Positions 1 through 7,806 of a stretch of DNA of 64,000 nt are shown here, one piece after another. This DNA comes from Streptococcus gwangjuense (lineage in GTDB: Bacteria; Bacillota; Bacilli; Lactobacillales; Streptococcaceae). The notes beneath the pieces are model-generated. The model saw only the letters and a list, made by a program, of their open reading frames with translations. It ran no database searches and was not told the origin of the DNA. The position numbers were made by a program, and so were the translations under genes. Position 1 is the stretch's first letter; each line of letters opens with the position of its first letter. The stretch covers positions 1,523,501-1,587,500 of the forward strand of contig NZ_CP032621.1 of assembly GCF_003627155.1 (NCBI RefSeq). The letters run 5' to 3'.

Positions 1-714
1 GACAAGAATATCGCCATTCAGACCCTTGTAGCCATTCTCAGACTCACTTGTCCAGTCATCGTAGTCTGGTGCACGTCCATCATGCGGTTTACCATCTGGC
101 AACTCGCCACCGATACCAATCAAAAAGACGGCACCAAATTCTTTACAGATAGCATTTTCACGTTCTTTCGGTGTCAAGTCTGGGTAGCGTTCTACCAACT
201 CTTCCGTATGGATGAAAGTGATTTGTTTTGGCAAGACAGACTCGATATCATAGCGGGCTTCTACTGCTAGCTCAGTCAGGCGAATAGCCTTGTAAATCTT
301 CTCAACTGTTTCTTTTAGATAAGCGATATTGCGTTTACCATTTGGGATAACCTTCTCCCAGTCCCACTGGTCAACATAAACAGAGTGGGTCGCATCCAAC
401 GAATCTTCGTCTGGACGAAGGGCCTTCATGTGGACAAAAAGACCTTCACCTTCACCGAAACCAAAACGAGCCAAGGTATGGCGTTTCCATTTAGCAAGGG
501 AGTGCACCACTTCATAAGTAGCATCAGGGATTTGGAGAACTTTGACCGATACGGCATTCTCCACACCTGATAAATTATCCTGCATCCCGTCACCAACCCT
601 ACTCAAGATAGGACCTTGAACTTCGACAACTTCTAGTTTATCTTTCAAGTACTGGGTAAAAGTGTTTTTGACAAAGGAAATTTCTTCTTGTTGATGGATA
701 AAACTTTTCTTCAT
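1..714 (-). CDS. asnA: Aspartate-ammonia ligase AsnA (C-terminus outside window)
   Basis: The reading frame starts at the ATG at 714 behind a GAGGAGT Shine-Dalgarno and runs off the left edge, giving the first 238 residues. They align by eye with E. coli AsnA (330 aa): conserved runs QISFVK-like near residue 12, [46 protein letters not shown] and APDYDDW. AsnA is an ATP-dependent class-II-synthetase-fold enzyme that makes asparagine from aspartate and ammonia. The missing part is the last roughly 90 residues. A TATAAT-like -10 lies at about 750. Identification is secure. Confidence 0.96.
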   Translation of the reverse strand, partial: MKKSFIHQQEEISFVKNTFTQYLKDKLEVVEVQGPILSRVGDGMQDNLSGVENAVSVKVLQIPDATYEVVHSLAKWKRHTLARFGFGEGEGLFVHMKALRPDEDSLDATHSVYVDQWDWEKVIPNGKRNIAYLKETVEKIYKAIRLTELAVEARYDIESVLPKQITFIHTEELVERYPDLTPKERENAICKEFGAVFLIGIGGELPDGKPHDGRAPDYDDWTSESENGYKGLNGDILV

Positions 715-782
715 AAACTACTCCTCAAAAAATTAATTAAAAGCATTATACACCTATTTCCAAGAAAAGAAAAGAGCAAATA

Positions 783-813
783 TAAAAAAATCAGTGCTCC
801 TTCGAACACTGAT
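783..813 (-). terminator. Intrinsic terminator after the BI-1 gene
   Basis: On the minus strand an ATCAGTG/CACTGAT stem with a GAAGGA-type loop is followed by a run of T. It lies 13 bases past the BI-1 stop codon and before the asnA promoter. Confidence 0.75.
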
Positions 814-825
814 GTTAGGGACCTT

Positions 826-1509
826 CTAGTCATTGCGACCAAAGATACGTAGAATACTTAGGAAAAGATTGATAAAATCAAGATAGATACTGAGAGCCAT
901 TGACACAACCCAACCTGTCGCTACACGACCTTGTGATTGCTCATAGGCATAGCGAATCCTTTGGTTGTCCCAAGCAATCAGCCCAGAGAAGACCAAGACC
1001 ATGGCTACGCTAATCATATAATCAAAGAAACCACTAGCCAAGAAAATATTGACTACCATAGCAATCAGCAAACCGATAAGGGCAGCCATCATAGCACGAC
1101 CAAGTCCACTCAAATCTTTTTTAGTGAACATACCAACTGCCGCCATGACAAAGAAGAGAAGGGCGCTCGATACAAAGGCAGATAAAACTGTACCTGGAGT
1201 ATAGAAGGCCACCACAAAACTGAGGGTAAAGCCGTTTAATACTGAGTAAAGTAAAAATACTGGAAGAGCTGCTGGACTATTTCTTGAAGCCATACTACTG
1301 GCAACGAAAACCAAGGCCAACTCCGCAAAAGTAGCAATGGTCAACCAGAGACGTCCCTGCATCAAAAAGTAAACCAACTGAGATTGAAAGACCGTCAACA
1401 TAAGACCTGATACTAAAGCGGATAATCCAATCCCCAGACCAACAAAGGCATAAACCTTAGCGTAAAATTGATTGAGACCTGCGCGGTCATGAATAATAGT
1501 GTGATTCAT
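826..1509 (-). CDS. Bax inhibitor-1/YccA family membrane protein
   Basis: 227 aa. The protein has about seven hydrophobic segments and the family end signature SIYLDFINLFLSILRIFG, typical of the BI-1/YetJ/YccA (UPF0005) group. B. subtilis YetJ is a pH-sensitive calcium leak channel and E. coli YccA binds FtsH; the role in streptococci is not settled. The start at 1509 has an AAGGAG site 6 bases upstream. An extended -10 (TG-T-TATAAT, reverse strand 1542-1550) lies just upstream, so it is probably a single-gene unit ending at the hairpin near 800. Confidence 0.9.
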   Translation of the reverse strand: MNHTIIHDRAGLNQFYAKVYAFVGLGIGLSALVSGLMLTVFQSQLVYFLMQGRLWLTIATFAELALVFVASSMASRNSPAALPVFLLYSVLNGFTLSFVVAFYTPGTVLSAFVSSALLFFVMAAVGMFTKKDLSGLGRAMMAALIGLLIAMVVNIFLASGFFDYMISVAMVLVFSGLIAWDNQRIRYAYEQSQGRVATGWVVSMALSIYLDFINLFLSILRIFGRND

Positions 1510-1541
1510 CTTTTCTCCTTTTCTATGAACCTCTTTCCTTG

Positions 1542-1550
1542 ATTATAACA
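1542..1550 (-). promoter_or_regulatory. Extended -10 promoter for the BI-1 gene
   Basis: TGTTATAAT read on the minus strand, 33 bases upstream of the ATG at 1509. No good -35 is visible, as is common for pneumococcal extended -10 promoters. Confidence 0.6.
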
Positions 1551-1563
1551 AAGAAAGTTAAAA

Positions 1564-2304
1564 TTAGCTTAAATGGAAAATTAAAATACCAGCTGCAACG
1601 GCAACATTCAAACTCTCCGCCTGCCCCTTCATACTAATATGGACCAATTGATCTGCACTTTCAGCCATGAGGGGACTAATTCCTTGACCCTCATTTCCCA
1701 TGACTAGTACAAAATTTTCTATAGGGGACAGTTCTCTGTAATCAACAGAATCTTTAGATAGGGTTGTTGCCAACACTGGGATACCTGCCTCTTTAGCTTC
1801 CTCAAGCAGTGCTTGACTAGCCATACGATAAATGGGCAGATGGAAATGACTGCCTTGCATGGAACGCAATGTCTTGAGACTATAGATATCTGCCGATTTA
1901 TCTGAAACAATCACGCCAGTAAAACCTGCTGCATCCGCAGTCCGAATGATCGTTCCCACATTACCAGGATCTTGCACATCTTCCAAAAACAAGAACTTGC
2001 CCTGACTAAAATCAACTTGTCCTACTTCTTCTTTTTGAACCACCGCAACAATTCCCTGTGGAGTCTGAGAATCCGCCAAATCTAGCAAAATATCCTCTGA
2101 AACCCAGACAGTTTGCGGAAACGAGGCTAACTGATCTCGGTAATTTTCTAGGGCAAAGATTTTCTCAATCGTCACTCCAGCTTGAACAGCTTCTTCAAAC
2201 AAGTGCCAACCTTCAATCAAATAGGCAGACTTGCGGTATTTTTTTTTGTGTAATTTCTTGGCATTTTTTACCACAGAATTGGCTTTTGAGGTTATAATAG
2301 TCAT
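1564..2304 (-). CDS. SPOUT-family RNA 2'-O-methyltransferase (TrmH/RlmB-like)
   Basis: 246 aa from the ATG at 2304. It has an N-terminal substrate-binding domain (ISKxNxxVK-like opening, residues 1-90) and a C-terminal trefoil-knot methyltransferase domain with the three SpoU motifs: DPGNVGTIIRTADAAGF (about 110), VMGNEGQGIS (about 200) and ISMKGQAESLNVAVAAGILIF (about 225). It should use S-adenosylmethionine to methylate a ribose in rRNA or tRNA; the site is not predictable from sequence. An in-frame ATG six codons upstream exists, but the -10 box lies inside that stretch, which favours 2304. No Shine-Dalgarno precedes 2304. Confidence 0.88.
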   Translation of the reverse strand: MTIITSKANSVVKNAKKLHKKKYRKSAYLIEGWHLFEEAVQAGVTIEKIFALENYRDQLASFPQTVWVSEDILLDLADSQTPQGIVAVVQKEEVGQVDFSQGKFLFLEDVQDPGNVGTIIRTADAAGFTGVIVSDKSADIYSLKTLRSMQGSHFHLPIYRMASQALLEEAKEAGIPVLATTLSKDSVDYRELSPIENFVLVMGNEGQGISPLMAESADQLVHISMKGQAESLNVAVAAGILIFHLS

Positions 2305-2310
2305 AGAAAT

Positions 2311-2319
2311 ATTATAACA
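2311..2319 (-). promoter_or_regulatory. Extended -10 giving a probable leaderless methyltransferase mRNA
   Basis: TG-T-TATAAT on the minus strand ends at 2311. Seven bases further is 2304, the A of the methyltransferase ATG. With no ribosome binding site between, transcription and translation probably start at the same base. Confidence 0.55.
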
Positions 2320-2337
2320 CAATCAAAGGGGTTTGGT

Positions 2338-2616
2338 ATGCAAAAGGTTAGAATGATCGCCCAAGGTAGGGTGCAGGGAGTCGGCTTTCGTTGGGGTGTT
2401 TACAGCTTGGCACTTGAAATTGGTGGCATCACAGGTCGAGTCTGGAATAATGACGACGGCACAGTGGAAATTTTAGCCCAAGCAGACTCATCTACTATCA
2501 TGGCAAAATTTATCCAAGAAATCCGAAAAGGACCCACACCTTTTTCAAAAGTCAGCTACTTAGATGTCAAACTAAGTAACTTTCCTCCTTACCCTGACTT
2601 TAAAATCGCAAATTAG
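2338..2616 (+). CDS. acyP: Acylphosphatase
   Basis: 92 aa, the standard length. It has the phosphate-binding loop GRVQGVGFRWG (residues 10-20, catalytic Arg in GVGFR) and the NNDDGTVEI strand containing the catalytic Asn (about residue 38-45). It hydrolyses carboxyl-phosphate bonds such as acetyl phosphate and acylphosphate metabolites in the cytosol. It is divergent from the methyltransferase gene, with only 33 bases between the two start codons. AAAGGGG precedes the ATG, and a TATAAT box at 2293-2298 could serve as its promoter. Confidence 0.95.
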   Translation: MQKVRMIAQGRVQGVGFRWGVYSLALEIGGITGRVWNNDDGTVEILAQADSSTIMAKFIQEIRKGPTPFSKVSYLDVKLSNFPPYPDFKIAN

Positions 2617-2629
2617 GTCTCTAGAACTA

Positions 2630-2658
2630 TTGTATATTTTGTAAAAAAACAGTAGAAT
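2630..2658 (+). promoter_or_regulatory. Promoter for yidC2
   Basis: TTGTAT (2630-2635), 17-base spacer, TAGAAT (2653-2658). It lies 35 bases before the yidC start. Confidence 0.65.
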
Positions 2659-2693
2659 AGAAAGGTATAATTTTTAAAGAAGGAATAAAAACA

Positions 2694-3620
2694 GTGAAAT
2701 CTATTAAACGTTTTGCACTCTCAGCTATGGGAGTGGCTATGTTGCTAGTCTTGACTGGCTGTGTTAGAGTCGATAAAGCCACAGGAAAGCCAATAGGATT
2801 TATTTGGAATACGATTGGAGCGCCTATGGCTGAAGCTATCAAGTACTTCGCTACTGATCAAGGTCTAGGCTTTGGTGTCGCTATCATCATCGTAACCATT
2901 ATCGTGCGCTTGATTATCTTGCCACTTGGTATCTACCAATCATGGAAGGCAACGCTTCACTCTGAAAAGATGAACGCCCTCAAGCACGTCCTTGAGCCAC
3001 ACCAAACACGTCTCAAGGAAGCGACTACTCAAGAAGAAAAACTCGAAGCCCAACAAGCTCTCTTTGCCGCTCAAAAAGAACACGGCATCAGCATGTTTGG
3101 TGGTGTAGGATGTTTCCCTATCCTCCTTCAAATGCCTTTCTTCTCAGCTATCTACTTTGCTGCCCAACATACTGAAGGGGTTGCTCAAGCAAGCTACCTA
3201 GGCATTCCTCTAGGTTCTCCAAGTATGATTTTGGTTGCCTGCGCAGGTGTCCTTTACTATCTTCAATCGCTCCTTTCACTTCACGGAGTAGAAGACGAAA
3301 CGCAAAGAGAACAAATCAAGAAAATGGCTTACGTGAGCCCAATCACGATTGTTGTCTTCTCCCTCATTTCACCAGCCAGTGTCACACTTTACTGGGTTGT
3401 CGGTGGTTTCATGATGATTCTCCAACAGTTTATCGTCAACTATATCGTTCGTCCAAAACTTCGCAAAAAAGTCCGTGAAGAACTGGCAAAGAACCCACCA
3501 AAAGCAAGTACTTTCTCTACACCAAGTGGACGAAAAGACGTTACCCCTGGACAACCAACTGCTATCACAAGCAAGAAAAAACATAAAAATCGCAACGCTG
3601 GAAAACAACGTTCGAGATAA
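2694..3620 (+). CDS. yidC2: Membrane protein insertase YidC/OxaA (YidC2 type)
   Basis: 308 aa. It has a lipoprotein signal peptide with lipobox LTGC (Cys23), then the five-helix YidC core: IIIVTIIVRLIILPLGIYQSW with the conserved hydrophilic-groove Arg, a charged cytoplasmic hairpin (about 95-140), and MFGGVGCFPILLQMPFF. The last about 50 residues are very rich in Lys and Arg (KKKHKNRNAGKQRSR), as in the streptococcal YidC2 paralogue that can bind ribosomes like Oxa1. It inserts membrane proteins with or without SecYEG and SRP. The start at 2694 is read as GTG and is preceded by AGAAGGAATA. A second YidC normally lies next to rnpA elsewhere. Confidence 0.95.
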   Translation: MKSIKRFALSAMGVAMLLVLTGCVRVDKATGKPIGFIWNTIGAPMAEAIKYFATDQGLGFGVAIIIVTIIVRLIILPLGIYQSWKATLHSEKMNALKHVLEPHQTRLKEATTQEEKLEAQQALFAAQKEHGISMFGGVGCFPILLQMPFFSAIYFAAQHTEGVAQASYLGIPLGSPSMILVACAGVLYYLQSLLSLHGVEDETQREQIKKMAYVSPITIVVFSLISPASVTLYWVVGGFMMILQQFIVNYIVRPKLRKKVREELAKNPPKASTFSTPSGRKDVTPGQPTAITSKKKHKNRNAGKQRSR

Positions 3621-3624
3621 GAAG

Positions 3625-3697
3625 AAAAAGGCTTAGCTGATTTGCTAAGTCTTTTTGCAAGTCAAAAGCCCGATGTTTCCATCAGGCTTCTTTTTTA
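3625..3697. terminator. Two hairpins between convergent yidC2 and pflA
   Basis: The first (3625-3657) is AAAAAGGCTTAGC/GCTAAG-TCTTTTT. The second (3664-3697) is AAAAGCC-GATG/CATC-GGCTTCTTTTTT. Each is flanked by A and T runs, so the pair can stop transcription from both sides. Confidence 0.8.
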
Positions 3698-4489
3698 TCC
3701 ATGTACACGTTTCATATAGTCTTGATAACTTTCGGTATCCATGAGTTTTTTAGCGTTCTTGACGCGGTCTGCTGTTGGTGGTTTAACCCCTTCGAGCGAA
3801 TAAGGAATTCCCAATTCACGCCATTTGAACTCACCCATGGTATGATATGGTAGAATTTCAAACTTATCCACATTTTTGAGAGTCTTGACGAACTTACCAA
3901 GTTCAATCAAGTCATCATCTCTGTCTGTCAAACCTGGAACTAGCACGTGGCGAATCCAGACAGGTTTCCCGATATCTGATAGATACTGGGCACAGGCCAA
4001 GATATTTTTATTAGTTTGGCTAGTGACAATCTTGTGCTGTTCTTCGTTAATTTCCTTGATATCCAAGAGAACCAAATCAGTGACAGCCATGAGTTTGTCA
4101 AACTTCTCAAGGTAACGTGGTTTATTACGGAATGGAAGGGCACAGGTATCCAAGGTACAGTGGATTCCTTGTTCCTTTGCCTTGGTGAAGAGGGCAATCA
4201 GGAAATCAATCTGCAAGAGTGCTTCTCCTCCACTGACTGTAATCCCACCCTTATTTCCCCAGAAACCGCGGTAGCGCAAGGCTTCTGTCAAGACATCATC
4301 TACCGTCCGTTCACGTGATTTATTGGACTCCATAGCCCAAGTGTCCGGGTTGTGGCAATACTGGCAACGCATGTGACAGCCCTGCAAAAAGACAATAAAG
4401 CGAATACCAGGCCCATCTACTGACCCAAAGCTTTCTGTCGAATGCACCATTCCTGTCACTTGTCCATAATCAATTGTTTCTTCAGACAT
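3695..4489 (-). CDS. pflA: Pyruvate formate-lyase activating enzyme
   Basis: 264 aa radical SAM protein. The CxxxCxxC motif is at Cys38, Cys42 and Cys45 (GCHMRCQYCHNPDTW) and the glycine-rich SAM motif GGITVSGGEALLQ follows. It cleaves S-adenosylmethionine at a [4Fe-4S] cluster and puts the glycyl radical on pyruvate formate-lyase under anaerobic conditions, enabling mixed-acid fermentation. GGAAGG sits 8 bases before the ATG. A TATAAT box at 4524-4529 and a cre-like element right behind it suggest CcpA control. Confidence 0.96.
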   Translation of the reverse strand: MSEETIDYGQVTGMVHSTESFGSVDGPGIRFIVFLQGCHMRCQYCHNPDTWAMESNKSRERTVDDVLTEALRYRGFWGNKGGITVSGGEALLQIDFLIALFTKAKEQGIHCTLDTCALPFRNKPRYLEKFDKLMAVTDLVLLDIKEINEEQHKIVTSQTNKNILACAQYLSDIGKPVWIRHVLVPGLTDRDDDLIELGKFVKTLKNVDKFEILPYHTMGEFKWRELGIPYSLEGVKPPTADRVKNAKKLMDTESYQDYMKRVHG

Positions 4490-4502
4490 ATCGTTACCTT
4501 CC

Positions 4503-4529
4503 TTGAAAACGTTTTATAGTTTTATTATA
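4503..4529 (-). promoter_or_regulatory. pflA promoter with cre-like site
   Basis: An extended -10 TG-A-TATAAT (reverse of 4524-4532) is followed by TTGAAAACGTTTTATA (4503-4518), which matches the cre consensus WTGNNARCGNTWWCAW at 14 of 16 positions. The position over the start of the transcript would suit CcpA road-block repression. Confidence 0.5.
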
Positions 4530-4614
4530 TCACGACTTGAAGGAAAAACAAGATTTTTGCCTATTTTTTAGAAAGCAATCTGTTTTTCAATTTCATTTTC
4601 AATTACTTATCATT

Positions 4615-5865
4615 TTACTCTTCAAAATCAAAACCATACAAGGTTGCAAAATAGTCCTCAGGGCGCTCTGCACGGCGGATTTGGCGGGCTTTACCTTCTT
4701 CAGTATAAAGGATTTCCGCAGAACGAAGTTTGGCATTATACTGGTAGCCCATTGAAAAACCGTGGGCACCTGTATCATGAATTACCAGCAAATCACCGAT
4801 TTCTGTATGAGGCAGTTCGCGATTCACTGCAAATTTATCATTGTTTTCACAGAGTGAACCAACCACATCTACTACTTCAGCTGGTCCTTCTGGATGGGTC
4901 ACGTTAGTAATATGGTGATAGGCTCCATACATGGCTGGACGCATAAGGTTGACTGCTGATGCATCCACACCTAGATAGGTACGGTAAGTTTTCTTCTTAT
5001 GAGTGACTCTTGTGACCAAAGCACCGTGAGGTGCCAACATAAAACGACCCAATTCGGTGAAAATCTTAACCTGACCAAGACCTGCTGGCGTAAGAACCTC
5101 TTCATACACCTTACGAACTCCCTCACCAATCAAGGCGATATCATTTGGCTCCTGGTCTGGACGATAGTTGACACCAATACCGCCAGAAAGATTGATAAAG
5201 TCTAGCGAAATGCCCAACTTTTCCTTGATTTCAACAGCCAATTCAAAAAGCTGACGAGCCAACTCTGGATAATAGAGATGGGTAACAGTATTAGACGCTA
5301 GGAAGGAGTGAATTCCAAAAGTCTTGGCTCCTTTTTCCTTCAAGATGGCAAAAGCTTCAAAGAGCTGGTCCTTGGTCATACCAAACTTGGCTTCTCCAGG
5401 ATTGTCCATAATGTCTGTCCCCAGTTCAAAAACGCCTCCAGGATTGTAACGACAAGAAATAATTTCTGGAATGCCTGCTGCACGCTCCAGATGTTCAATA
5501 TCTTCAAAGGCATCCAAGTTAATAGTCGCACCCAATTCACGCGCATAGGCGTATTCCTTATCTGGCGTGTTGTTTGAAGAGAACATAATCTCAGAACCAG
5601 GAAAATTCAGTTTATGACTCATCAAAAGCTCTACATAACTAGAGCAATCCACGCCACAGCCTTCCTCTTGAAGAATTTTCAAGATAGCTGGGGTTGGAGT
5701 AGCCTTAACTGCAAAATATTCCTTAAAGCCCTTGTTCCACGAAAATGCTTGGTTGACGGCTCTTGCCTTCTCACGAATCCCCTTCTCATCATACAAGTGA
5801 AAGGGAGTCGGGAACTCGGCAACAATCGCTTCTAACTCTTCTCTATTGATAAATGGTGTTTTCAT
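4615..5865 (-). CDS. lysA: Diaminopimelate decarboxylase LysA
   Basis: 416 aa, fold-type III PLP enzyme. The PLP lysine is in YFAVKATP (about residue 54), with GVDCSS, the SGGIGVNYRP glycine loop, FTELGRFMLAPHG, and the C-terminal GSLCENNDKF and DTGAHGFSMGYQYN motifs that bind substrate across the dimer. It converts meso-diaminopimelate to lysine, the last step of lysine synthesis. The opening residues place it among LysA proteins; carboxynorspermidine decarboxylase (NspC) is a related but shorter family. Mitis-group streptococci use lysine in peptidoglycan, so this feeds wall synthesis too. Confidence 0.88.
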   Translation of the reverse strand: MKTPFINREELEAIVAEFPTPFHLYDEKGIREKARAVNQAFSWNKGFKEYFAVKATPTPAILKILQEEGCGVDCSSYVELLMSHKLNFPGSEIMFSSNNTPDKEYAYARELGATINLDAFEDIEHLERAAGIPEIISCRYNPGGVFELGTDIMDNPGEAKFGMTKDQLFEAFAILKEKGAKTFGIHSFLASNTVTHLYYPELARQLFELAVEIKEKLGISLDFINLSGGIGVNYRPDQEPNDIALIGEGVRKVYEEVLTPAGLGQVKIFTELGRFMLAPHGALVTRVTHKKKTYRTYLGVDASAVNLMRPAMYGAYHHITNVTHPEGPAEVVDVVGSLCENNDKFAVNRELPHTEIGDLLVIHDTGAHGFSMGYQYNAKLRSAEILYTEEGKARQIRRAERPEDYFATLYGFDFEE

Positions 5866-5892
5866 AAGCTTCTTTCTATTCTATTTGCAAAG

Positions 5893-5920
5893 AAAGGCTG
5901 GGACAATCGTTCCAACCTTT
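5893..5920 (-). terminator. Probable terminator after purR
   Basis: Imperfect stem AAAGG-TGG-AC/GT-CCA-CCTTT with two mismatches and a CTTT tail on the minus strand, between the purR stop and lysA. Confidence 0.45.
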
Positions 5921-5931
5921 AGTTCTATCTC

Positions 5932-6759
5932 TTATTTATCTTCGTCAAAGATATTACCAACCTCAACATCGATGGCTTGGTTCTTGACATCAATATTGGT
6001 TACCTTCAAGAGTGACTTGTAGTCAAACTGCTTTTCACGTTCTTCTTGAGCATTGTCCGCAAAGACCGCTACACCTGCCAGTTCTGAGTCGAACTCGCGC
6101 AAAAGACTAATCATCCCATTGACAGTTCCGCCGCCTTTCAAGAAGTCATCCACAATCAAGACACGGCTGCCTGCCTTGAGACTACGTTTTGAAAGGAACA
6201 TTTTCTCAATACGGTCACCACTTGAACCTGAAACATAGTTGACGCTGACAGTTGAACCTTCGGTAATTTTCAGGTCACGGCGCACAATGACAAAAGGAAC
6301 ATTGAGGACATTGGCAACTGCATTTGCAAGTGGAACACCCTTGGTCGCTACGGTCATAACCGCATCAATTTTTTGGTCCATAAAGCTCTTGGCAATAATA
6401 CGACCAATATTTTTCAAGATGGCTGGTGTGCTAAGCAAATCAGACAGGTAGATGTAACCACCTGGCAAGATACGGTCACTTTCTGACAACTTGTCACGCA
6501 AGTCCTCAACCATTTCCTTGGCATCATGGCTTGAGATTGATGGTGTGAAGATGACACCTCCACCAGCACCAGTTACTGTCTGGATATGACCAATTTCGAT
6601 TTCCTCAAAGGCACGTTTGATAATGACGATATCTTCTGAGATAGATGATTTAGCAGATTCATACTTTTCAGCAAAAGTATTAAGACTAGTTAGTTTATAA
6701 GGATTATTAATCAAATAGTTGGAAATGACAACCATCCGATCACTTCTTCTTAATTTCAT
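5932..6759 (-). CDS. purR: Purine operon regulator PurR
   Basis: 275 aa from the ATG at 6759, chosen because family members begin MKxRRSxR. It has an N-terminal winged helix (residues 1-70) and a phosphoribosyltransferase-type domain with the PRPP loop VLIVDDFLKGGGT (about 195-207). In B. subtilis PurR is a repressor released by PRPP; in Lactococcus the same family activates purine genes at PurBoxes, so the sign in this organism is open. It overlaps no neighbour. A PurBox-like sequence lies over its own promoter, suggesting autoregulation. Confidence 0.94.
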   Translation of the reverse strand: MKLRRSDRMVVISNYLINNPYKLTSLNTFAEKYESAKSSISEDIVIIKRAFEEIEIGHIQTVTGAGGGVIFTPSISSHDAKEMVEDLRDKLSESDRILPGGYIYLSDLLSTPAILKNIGRIIAKSFMDQKIDAVMTVATKGVPLANAVANVLNVPFVIVRRDLKITEGSTVSVNYVSGSSGDRIEKMFLSKRSLKAGSRVLIVDDFLKGGGTVNGMISLLREFDSELAGVAVFADNAQEEREKQFDYKSLLKVTNIDVKNQAIDVEVGNIFDEDK

Positions 6760-6797
6760 TTCTATTTCCCACTTCATTTAATTTTGATATTTTATCT

Positions 6798-6830
6798 ATT
6801 ATACCATATTCACATAAAAAAACGAACATT
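6798..6830 (-). promoter_or_regulatory. purR promoter with PurBox-like sequence
   Basis: An extended -10 TG-G-TATAAT (reverse of 6798-6806) sits about 39 bases before the ATG. AAAAACGAACATT at 6818-6830 matches the PurBox consensus AWWWCCGAACWWT at 12 of 13 positions and covers the -35 region. Confidence 0.55.
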
Positions 6831-6864
6831 CTTATCCTAAAAAATGCTCATTTTTCTTAAATTA

Positions 6865-7806
6865 TTAATCTAAATCTGGTTTATAGAAGGAACGATTGTC
6901 CATAGCGAAGATTTTATTGGTCATCTCTCCTTTATCCACCAAAGCCAGAGCTGTTGACATCATCATCATGCTTGCATCCAGATTATCAATCATATGGATA
7001 ATCTCTGCTTCCATAATGCGTGGACGGACTGGACTTCCATACTCAAGCAAGCCGTGGTGACTAAGGATGACGTGACGAAGCAGAACGACTTCTTCCTTGG
7101 TATCATCGATACCGAGTTCCATAACTGTTTTAGTAATTTCGCTATCAATCAAAGCAATATGCCCAAGGAGATTGCCTCGCACTGTATACTCGGTCTGGTC
7201 TGGTCCCGTCAACTCAATGACCTTAGCCAAGTCATGCAGCATAATCCCCGCATAGAGCAGGCTCTTATTGAGCTGAGGATAAACTTCGCTAATAGCATCT
7301 GCCAAACGCACCATGGTTGCAGTGTGGAAAGCCAAACCCGTTTCAAAGGCATGGTGGTTGGTCTTGGCTGCTGGATAGGAGTAAAATTCCTTATCATACT
7401 TGGTGTAGAGATTTCGGACAATCCGTTGCCAGACAGGATTTTCTATTTTAAAAATCATTTGCGACATATAGTCACGGATTTCCTTGACATCAACTGGCGA
7501 CTTGACCTTGAAATCAGCTGGATCATTGGGTTCACCAGGCTGAGGCAGGCGGAGGGTAATTTGATTGACTTGAGGGGTATTGTTATAAACTTCTCGGCGT
7601 CCTTTCATGTGGACAACCTTACCTGCGGTAAAGGCCTCAACGTTATGAGGTTGGGCATCCCAGAGTTTCCCTTCAATCTCGCCACTATCATCTTGAAAGG
7701 TAAAAGCTAGGTAATTTTTCCCAGCTCGAGTTTGCCTCAGGTCAGCTGACTTGATTAGGTAAAAGCCTTCAAATAGCTCATCTTTTTTCATGTGACTAAT
7801 CTTCAT
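6865..7806 (-). CDS. yhaM: 3'-5' exoribonuclease YhaM (Cbf1 family)
   Basis: 313 aa. It has an N-terminal OB-fold (residues 1-95, LAFTFQDDSGEIEGKLWDA) and a C-terminal HD phosphohydrolase domain with HHAFETGLAFHT, LHDLAK, HVILSHHG and IHMIDNLDA metal-binding motifs. YhaM trims 3' ends of RNAs in Firmicutes; in pneumococcus Cbf1 acts on small RNAs. The start at 7806 (MKISHMKK) has an AGGAAG site and overlaps the end of rmuC by 11 bases, so the two are translationally close. Confidence 0.92.
   Translation of the reverse strand: MKISHMKKDELFEGFYLIKSADLRQTRAGKNYLAFTFQDDSGEIEGKLWDAQPHNVEAFTAGKVVHMKGRREVYNNTPQVNQITLRLPQPGEPNDPADFKVKSPVDVKEIRDYMSQMIFKIENPVWQRIVRNLYTKYDKEFYSYPAAKTNHHAFETGLAFHTATMVRLADAISEVYPQLNKSLLYAGIMLHDLAKVIELTGPDQTEYTVRGNLLGHIALIDSEITKTVMELGIDDTKEEVVLLRHVILSHHGLLEYGSPVRPRIMEAEIIHMIDNLDASMMMMSTALALVDKGEMTNKIFAMDNRSFYKPDLD

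Noticed and set aside
6994-7710. 238-aa open frame on the plus strand
   Set aside because: It lies opposite yhaM, whose HD-domain motifs are clear, and has no ribosome site or protein-like composition.
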